Positions 7,205 to 12,054 of a DNA stretch of 12,054 bases are shown one piece after another. The stretch lies in contig CALXSO010000080.1 in assembly GCA_944391155.1 (NCBI GenBank), positions 1-12,054 of the forward strand, read 5' to 3'. This stretch comes from an uncultured Clostridia bacterium. Lineage in GTDB: Bacteria > Bacillota > Clostridia > TANB77 > CAG-508. The stretch's first letter is position 1; every line of letters starts with the position of its first letter. The notes under the pieces are model-generated. The model saw only the letters and a list, made by a program, of their open reading frames with translations, made no database searches and was not told the origin of the DNA. The translations under genes and the position numbers were made by a program.

Positions 7205-8986
7205 ATGGCAAGATATAGTGATGAAATAATAGATGAAATTAGACAGAGTAATGATATAGTAGATGTAATATCACAATATGTTCGCCTAAAGCGAAGCGGA
7301 AGAAATTTTTTTGGACTTTGTCCATTTCACAATGAAAAATCACCCTCTTTTTCTGTATCACCAGATAAACAAATATTTCACTGTTTTGGCTGTGGAGTAG
7401 GAGGAAATGTATTTACTTTTTTAATGAAAATTGAAGGCATAAATTTTATAGAAGCAGTACAAATGTTAGCAGAAAGAGCAAACATAGTACTTCCTACATT
7501 AGAAAACAATGGAGATAGTGCCAAAGAGGAGTTAAAAGCAAAAGTATATAAAGTAAATGAATTTACAGCCGATTTTTATCACAAAAATTTATATCTGCCA
7601 ACTGCAAAGATAGCACAAGAATATGTAAAAAAAAGAAAGCTATCAAATGAAACATTAAAGTCATTTCAAATTGGTTTTTCTGGAAAATTTGATGAATTAT
7701 ATCAAGAACTAAAAAAGCAAGGATTTCAAGAAAAAGAAATATTAGAATCAGGATTAGTGAACAAAAACGAAAGAGGTCAATATATAGACAGATATCGCAA
7801 TAGATTAATGTTCCCAATTTGTGATGTTAGAGGAAGAGTAATTGCTTTTGGTGGCAGAGTCTTAGATGACTCAAAACCTAAATACATTAATTCACCAGAA
7901 AACATAGTATATAGCAAAGGAAGAAATCTATTTGGACTTAATGTTGCAAAAAAGGGAGATTTAAAGAAAATACTTATAGTTGAAGGATATATGGATGTTA
8001 TATCACTACATCAAAGAGGAATAACAAATGTAGTTGCACCATTAGGAACAGCATTAACAGAGCAACAAGGTTGGTTATTGAGAAAAAATTCAGAACAAAT
8101 AATATTAAGCTTTGATTCTGATGAGGCAGGATTAACAGCAAAAATGAGAGCATTAGAAATTTTACAACATATGGGATGTGACATAAGAATATTGCAAATG
8201 GATGGGGCGAAAGATCCAGATGAATTTATTATCAAATTTGGTAATGCGAGATTTCTAAACTTAGTAGACAAAGCACTTTCAGTAGTAGAATTCAAAGTTA
8301 AAATATTAAAACGAAATTTAAACTTAGAAAACATAAATGACAAAATAAAAATTTTAAATGAAATCGCAGAAATAATATCTAAAATTGATAATACTATGGA
8401 AAGAGAAATATACATAGAAAAAATTGCAAAAGAATATGAAATTTCAAAAGAAGCAATATACGCTGAAGTAAATAAACTCACATATTCAAATAAGAAAGAC
8501 GAAAAAGTATTAGAAAAACAAAAACCAACTGTATTACATAAAAAAAATGAGGAGACAGAAGTTAGTGAAGCTTTAAAAAAAAGAGAAAATACAATATTAT
8601 CTATACTATTAATGGGAAATGAAAATTTTTATCAAATAATTAAACAGAATATTTCAGCAGAAGATTTTAAATACAATTTAAATAAAGAAATTGCGAAGAA
8701 ATTGTATGAAGAACTAGAAAAAGGAAATAGTAATATAAACAGTATTTTAGATAATATGACAGAAGAAGAGCAAAATCATATAACAGAAATAATGTCAATA
8801 GATTATGGCTTTGAAGATATGGAAAAAGCAATAGATGACATTATACAAAGCTATCAAAAAGACAAATTAAACGATAGAAAATTAGAAATTTTAAAATTAT
8901 TAGATACAGTAGAAGAAATAAGTGAAAAGAAAAAATTAGAAAAAGAGCTAAGTGATATTATAATTCAATTAGCAAAACTAAGATAG
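7205..8986 (+). CDS. dnaG: DNA primase
   Basis: This 593-residue primase lays RNA primers for replication with the DnaB-type helicase. Residues 1-100 are the CHC2 zinc-binding domain, with ligands Cys39, His42, Cys60 and Cys63. The basic RNA-polymerase-like core includes RYRNRLMFPICDVRGRV (196-212) and FGGR (215-218). The TOPRIM catalytic domain follows, with Glu260 in VEGYMD and Asp304/Asp306 in SFDSDEAG. A helical C-terminal region (about 440-593) fits the helicase-binding part and is less conserved, as usual. The length is typical of Firmicute primases (about 600). The start follows GTGAGG at 7195-7200, only 4 bases before the ATG. The rpoD ribosome binding site overlaps the dnaG stop codon, so the two are translated from one transcript. 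No good promoter is visible in the 133-base gap upstream, so it may share a transcript with the alarmone synthetase. Confidence 0.97.
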   Translation: MARYSDEIIDEIRQSNDIVDVISQYVRLKRSGRNFFGLCPFHNEKSPSFSVSPDKQIFHCFGCGVGGNVFTFLMKIEGINFIEAVQMLAERANIVLPTLENNGDSAKEELKAKVYKVNEFTADFYHKNLYLPTAKIAQEYVKKRKLSNETLKSFQIGFSGKFDELYQELKKQGFQEKEILESGLVNKNERGQYIDRYRNRLMFPICDVRGRVIAFGGRVLDDSKPKYINSPENIVYSKGRNLFGLNVAKKGDLKKILIVEGYMDVISLHQRGITNVVAPLGTALTEQQGWLLRKNSEQIILSFDSDEAGLTAKMRALEILQHMGCDIRILQMDGAKDPDEFIIKFGNARFLNLVDKALSVVEFKVKILKRNLNLENINDKIKILNEIAEIISKIDNTMEREIYIEKIAKEYEISKEAIYAEVNKLTYSNKKDEKVLEKQKPTVLHKKNEETEVSEALKKRENTILSILLMGNENFYQIIKQNISAEDFKYNLNKEIAKKLYEELEKGNSNINSILDNMTEEEQNHITEIMSIDYGFEDMEKAIDDIIQSYQKDKLNDRKLEILKLLDTVEEISEKKKLEKELSDIIIQLAKLR

Positions 8987-8996
8987 GGGTGAAAAT

Positions 8997-10241
8997 ATGG
9001 CAAGTAAAAATGAAAATACAGAAAATAAAGAAATAAAAAAACAAACAAAAAAGCCAAAAAAACAAGAAACAGTAGAAGAACTAAAAGAAGAAATTAAAGA
9101 ATTAGCAGAAATTGAACAAAAAGAAGAAGAGAAAGAAGGAGAAAAAGATCCACAAAAAGAAAAAATAAAACAAGAAAAAGTTAAAAATTTATTAAAACAA
9201 GCAAAAGAAAAAGGAAAAATAACATATGGTGATTTAGCAAATCAACTAAATGATGTAAGTCCAGATCAAATCGATTCAGTATTTGACGCATTTGAAGAAA
9301 TAGGAGTTGACCTATTACCAGATGATTTTGATGAAGAGCCAGATATAGAAGATTTAAAAGAAGTAGAAAATTTAAAGCTAGATGAAATCACAGATACAAG
9401 TTATGATGGAGTAAATGTAGATGATCCAGTAAGAATGTATCTAAGAGAAATAGGAAAGATACCACTTCTAACATTTGAAGAAGAATTAGATTTAGCAAAA
9501 AAAATCTTAGAAGGAGATGAAGATGCAAAGAAAAAATTAGCAGAATCAAATTTAAGATTAGTAGTAAGCATAGCTAAAAAATATGTTGGAAGAGGAATGT
9601 TATTCTTAGATCTAATACAAGAAGGAAATATGGGACTTATAAAAGCAGTTGAAAAATTTGACTATACAAAAGGATTTAAATTCAGCACATATGCTACTTG
9701 GTGGATTAGACAAGCTATAACAAGAGCAATAGCAGATCAAGCAAGAACTATAAGAATACCAGTTCATATGGTAGAAACAATAAATAAATTAATTCGTACA
9801 TCAAGACATTTATTACAACAATTAGGAAGAGAGCCAACCCCAGAAGAAATTGCAGCAGAAATGGAAATTTCAGTTGAAAAAGTAGCAGAAATACAAAAAA
9901 TAGCACAAGATCCAGTATCTCTAGAAACACCAATAGGAGAAGAAGACGATAGTCATCTAGGAGATTTTATTCAAGATGAAGACAGCCCTGCACCACATGA
10001 TGCAGCATCATATACTCTTTTAAAAGAACAATTAGAAGAAGTAATGAGTACATTAACACCAAGAGAAGCTAAAGTCTTAAAATTGAGATTTGGATTAGAA
10101 GATGGAAAATCAAGAACTCTAGAAGAAGTAGGAAGCCAATTCAATGTAACAAGAGAAAGAATAAGACAAATAGAAGCAAAAGCATTAAGAAAATTAAGAC
10201 ATCCAAGCAGAAGTAAAAAATTAAGAGATTATATGGGATAA
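8997..10241 (+). CDS. rpoD: Housekeeping RNA polymerase sigma factor (sigma-A / sigma-70)
   Basis: A 414-residue primary sigma factor directing core RNA polymerase to -35/-10 promoters such as the one seen before adhE. Region 1.1-like sequence is at about 61-110. Region 1.2 starts at DPVRMYLREIG (143-153). Region 2 spans 181-250 with NLRLVVSIAKKYVGRG and the -10-reading FSTYATWWIRQAITRAIADQ (229-248). Region 3 includes RIPVHMVETINK (253-264). Region 4.2 is the helix-turn-helix TLEEVGSQFNVTRERIRQIE (374-393). The extra feature is a lysine/glutamate low-complexity head at residues 1-60, which makes it longer than the 371-residue B. subtilis SigA. The SD AGGGGTG at 8985-8991 overlaps the dnaG stop. 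The gene is the second of the dnaG-rpoD operon, the usual Firmicute arrangement. Confidence 0.97.
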   Translation: MASKNENTENKEIKKQTKKPKKQETVEELKEEIKELAEIEQKEEEKEGEKDPQKEKIKQEKVKNLLKQAKEKGKITYGDLANQLNDVSPDQIDSVFDAFEEIGVDLLPDDFDEEPDIEDLKEVENLKLDEITDTSYDGVNVDDPVRMYLREIGKIPLLTFEEELDLAKKILEGDEDAKKKLAESNLRLVVSIAKKYVGRGMLFLDLIQEGNMGLIKAVEKFDYTKGFKFSTYATWWIRQAITRAIADQARTIRIPVHMVETINKLIRTSRHLLQQLGREPTPEEIAAEMEISVEKVAEIQKIAQDPVSLETPIGEEDDSHLGDFIQDEDSPAPHDAASYTLLKEQLEEVMSTLTPREAKVLKLRFGLEDGKSRTLEEVGSQFNVTRERIRQIEAKALRKLRHPSRSKKLRDYMG

Positions 10242-10256
10242 TTAGAGGGTGAATAT

Positions 10257-11327
10257 ATGCAACAAATAATAGAGTTAATAGAATTTTTGACTGTAGAAAG
10301 AATAATAGATATAGCCATTGCAATCTGTATTATAATAGTATTTAAAATATTTAGTGGCTCAATTTCTTATTTTATAATTAAATTATTTAAATGGGATACA
10401 AAGCACAAAAAAGATATAAAACATAGTGCTTTCTACAATCCATTAAAAATATTTATTACGATATTAGGAATTTATTCTGCATTCTTATTCTTAAAAAAGC
10501 CACTACAATTTTCAGATGCAGTTATGCAATTAGTAACAATGATTTTTAAAATTGTAAGTGTAATAGCATTTTCAATTGGATTATCAAAAAGTTTTACAAC
10601 AGAATCTGTATTAATAAAAAAAGTAGTATCAAAAAGTAAAAAACCTATAGAAGAAACAACATTAAACTTTATTTTAAAAGTATGTAGAGTTCTAATATAC
10701 ATTATAGCAATTATAATTGTCATAAGTTTATTAGGAGTTAATTTAAACGGAATTATTGCAGGATTAGGCTTAGGAGGAGTTATAATTACACTTGCAGCAC
10801 AAGATACAGCCAAAAATTTATTTGGAGGATTAGTAATATTTTTAGACAAACCATTTAATGTTGGTGATTGGATACAGATGGGAGAATATGAAGGGACAGT
10901 TGAAGATATAACATTTAGAAGTACTAGAATAAGGACTTTTGAAAATTCAGTAGTAAACGTACCAAATGCAACAATTTCAGACTCTTCAGTTATTAATTGG
11001 AGTAAAATGGAAAGTAGAAGATATAGATTCACATTAACTTTAGATTTAGACACACCATTAGACAAATTAAATACTGTACAACAAAGAATTTCATGTATGT
11101 TAAAAAGACATGACAATATAATAGATGATAGTATAATTGTTAAATTTGATACTATTGGAGACAACGGAATCAACCTACTTATCTGTAGTTATACAGATTC
11201 TGTAGACTATATGAGCTACTTAGAGGAAAAAGAAAAAGTCAATTATAAAATTCTACAAATTTTGAAAGAAGAAAATGTAAAAACTGCATATGATACAAAG
11301 ACTGTTTTTATTAATCATAGCAATTAA
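10257..11327 (+). CDS. Small-conductance mechanosensitive channel, MscS family
   Basis: A 356-residue inner-membrane protein that opens under membrane tension to release solutes during hypo-osmotic shock; MscS proteins work as heptamers. Hydrophobic segments are visible at about 17-42, 62-80, 94-110 and 138-160. The pore helix follows, glycine/alanine-rich GIIAGLGLGGVIITLAAQ (165-182) and then DTAKNLFGGLVIF. The hallmark FLDKPFNVGDWI is at 195-206. The beta domain carries EYEGTVEDITFRSTRIRTFEN (about 210-230) and VVNVPNATISDSSVINWS (232-249), and a C-terminal alpha/beta domain ends the protein. With one extra N-terminal membrane pair it is somewhat longer than E. coli MscS (286 residues). SD AGAGGGTG at 10244-10251 is 5 bases before the ATG, and the gene begins 15 bases after rpoD stops, so it is the third gene of that operon. 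A strong terminator follows. Confidence 0.95.
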   Translation: MQQIIELIEFLTVERIIDIAIAICIIIVFKIFSGSISYFIIKLFKWDTKHKKDIKHSAFYNPLKIFITILGIYSAFLFLKKPLQFSDAVMQLVTMIFKIVSVIAFSIGLSKSFTTESVLIKKVVSKSKKPIEETTLNFILKVCRVLIYIIAIIIVISLLGVNLNGIIAGLGLGGVIITLAAQDTAKNLFGGLVIFLDKPFNVGDWIQMGEYEGTVEDITFRSTRIRTFENSVVNVPNATISDSSVINWSKMESRRYRFTLTLDLDTPLDKLNTVQQRISCMLKRHDNIIDDSIIVKFDTIGDNGINLLICSYTDSVDYMSYLEEKEKVNYKILQILKEENVKTAYDTKTVFINHSN

Positions 11328-11347
11328 AATCAATTGTCAATAAAATA

Positions 11348-11390
11348 AAGGCTTTTTGAAGTATATTTATTGCTTCAAAAAGTCTTATTT
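11348..11390 (+). terminator. Intrinsic terminator of the dnaG-rpoD-mscS operon
   Basis: The strongest hairpin in the window. The arms at 11348-11361 and 11373-11386 pair over 14 positions with one G-U wobble (core CTTTTTGAAG / CTTCAAAAAG), around an 11-base loop. The stem can be extended past a single bulged A at 11347 using AAAT / ATTT. T-rich sequence follows. It lies about 20 bases after the mscS stop codon. The A-rich 5' flank means it may also work on the opposite strand. Confidence 0.85.
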
Positions 11391-11416
11391 ATTTATTGTA
11401 TAGTAAACAATATGAA

Positions 11417-11590
11417 ACTTTAAGTTACGCAGGCTTAAAGTGAAAATGAATCTCTAAGATTTTATTTTCAAAAGAAACATCAGCTTTTATCATGACCATA
11501 TGTGGATTTTTCCGTATACAACAAGAAAGGTTACCTATAGAAGGCCCCTCGTAAGCCATGCTGATGTAGTTTCGCTACATTATTATATAA
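11417..11590 (+). ncRNA. Candidate structured non-coding RNA of unknown class
   Basis: A stretch with visibly higher GC than the surrounding non-coding DNA, containing an unusual density of complementary segments. These are: ACTTTAAG / CTTAAAGT (11417-11424 with 11434-11441, loop TTACGCAGG); a two-part hairpin GAAAAT / ATTTTC with inner AATCT / AGATT (11442-11469); a long-range 7-bp pairing CATCAGC / GCTGATG (11478-11484 with 11560-11566); within it TGACC / GGTTA (11493-11497 with 11529-11533) capped by an 8-bp stem TATGTGGA / TCCGTATA (11499-11506 with 11511-11518, loop TTTT); and a 3' hairpin ATGTAG / CTACAT (11564-11580, loop TTTCG). The last stem shares bases 11564-11566 with the long-range pairing, so the two exclude each other. 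No class I know fits. A 44-codon - strand reading frame overlaps it without a ribosome binding site. Strand and ends are inferred, and I found no good promoter. Confidence 0.5.
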
Positions 11591-11601
11591 TCAAATTAAT
11601 G

Positions 11602-11700
11602 ACTTTAATTATGCAGAATAAAGTGAAAATAAATATTTAAGATTTAATATTCGAAAGGAAATCGAACTTATCCATTTGAATATGTAGATATTTACATATA
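11602..11700 (+). repeat. Partial, diverged second copy of the structured element
   Basis: Starting 185 bases after the first copy, this segment aligns by eye to 11417-11520. The first ~70 bases are roughly three-quarters or more identical, with shared words TTAYGCAG, TAAAGTGAAAAT and TAAGATTT. The first hairpin is kept in shorter form (ACTTTA / TAAAGT, 11602-11607 with 11619-11624). The loop-closing hairpin has a counterpart (TATGTA / TACATA). The two-part inner hairpin is damaged, and everything corresponding to the 3' half of the first copy (from about 11521) is absent. It looks like a decaying duplicate, more AT-rich than the first copy. Confidence 0.5.
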
Positions 11701-12054
11701 ATCAATTAACAAAAATAAACAATTCTAAAACATATTTTTTTGAGAAATTCACAATATAGACATAATGTAAGAGTATAATATATACTAGTTCTAAAGAAAC
11801 AGAAAATAACTATTAAGCTTATATCAAAAGGAAAATGCAGATACAATTAAAACTAACACAAGAATATTAATTCAAAAGATTTATATAATAAATAGTTAGT
11901 ATCAAAAAGTACTAATTCTATCATAGAAAAAATATTTATATATCAACCATTTGAATTCATATATAAAATCAATTTTAGAATCAACATATTGTAATAAATA
12001 TTTTTAAAATTTATTTGATATTTATTTTAACAATGATATAATTTTATTAAATAA
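11701..12054. other. Non-coding AT-rich tail of the window
   Basis: I see no supported gene on either strand in these 354 bases. There is a weak promoter-like pair TTGAGA (11740-11745) and TAATGT (11763-11768) with 17-base spacing, with a TATAAT at 11774-11779. There is a small hairpin TTAGTA / TACTAA near 11897-11918, and a 9-bp AT-only inverted repeat TTTATATAT / ATATATAAA at 11935-11943 and 11959-11967. In sequence this AT-rich the last items may be chance. A better promoter at the right edge is listed separately. Confidence 0.5.
12015..12042 (+). promoter_or_regulatory. Probable sigma-A promoter pointing out of the window
   Basis: TTGATA at 12015-12020 and TATAAT at 12037-12042 are separated by 16 bases, giving a perfect -10 and a one-mismatch -35. 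This is the same spacing as the adhE promoter. Transcription would begin near 12049 and serve a gene beyond the right edge. The AT-rich background makes chance matches fairly likely. Confidence 0.5.

Noticed and set aside
11560..11585. Hammerhead-type ribozyme core suggested by CTGATG followed by a short hairpin
   Set aside because: The motif reads CTGATGT rather than CTGANGA and no GAAA follows the hairpin, so the catalytic core is missing.
1..12054. tRNA, rRNA, CRISPR array, insertion sequence or phage genes
   Set aside because: No cloverleaf, rRNA-like stretch, regularly spaced direct repeats, transposase or integrase motifs were seen on either strand.

Overview
This is a very AT-rich window in which all six convincing genes lie on the + strand. 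The codons are strongly A-ending (ACA, ATA, GCA, AGA) and the coding strand is visibly A-rich. Strong AGGAGG-type ribosome binding sites, short intergenic gaps, a clostridial-type AdhE and a dnaG-rpoD pair point to a low-GC fermentative Firmicute. My best guess is an uncultured anaerobic clostridial lineage. That placement is inference from protein style and composition; no rRNA or tRNA gene is present to confirm it.

Layout. (1) 129-1682 encodes a pilin-like secreted protein: a prepilin-type N-terminal helix carrying a GLUG-type repeat domain that probably forms a beta-helix. (2) 1683-1937 holds a 17-bp perfect inverted repeat with a nested 6-bp stem, then a near-consensus sigma-A promoter. 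(3) 1938-4547 is full-length adhE. It contains an internal Shine-Dalgarno plus in-frame ATG exactly at the junction of its two enzyme domains. (4) 4586-6022 is an unrecognised, highly charged, all-helical cytoplasmic protein, 38 bases after adhE and probably in the same transcript. (5) 6023-6408 is a gap with terminator-like hairpins. (6) 6409-7071 is a small single-domain (p)ppGpp synthetase, followed by (7) dnaG 7205-8986, (8) rpoD 8997-10241 and (9) an mscS-type channel 10257-11327. The last three are packed 10-15 bases apart as one operon closed by a strong terminator. (10) 11328-12054 has no supported protein gene. It holds a conspicuous structured-RNA candidate (11417-11590), a partial decayed copy of it (11602-11700), and at the right edge a good promoter pointing out of the window.

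How the genes fit together. AdhE is the NADH-reoxidising end of mixed-acid or ethanol fermentation. DnaG and RpoD form the classic macromolecular-synthesis pair (replication priming and housekeeping transcription). The alarmone synthetase just upstream makes a nucleotide that, in other bacteria, restrains both primase and transcription, so the neighbourhood may be functionally meaningful. MscS provides osmotic relief. The least explained items are the RNA-like element after mscS, the inverted-repeat element before adhE, and the unknown gene after adhE.
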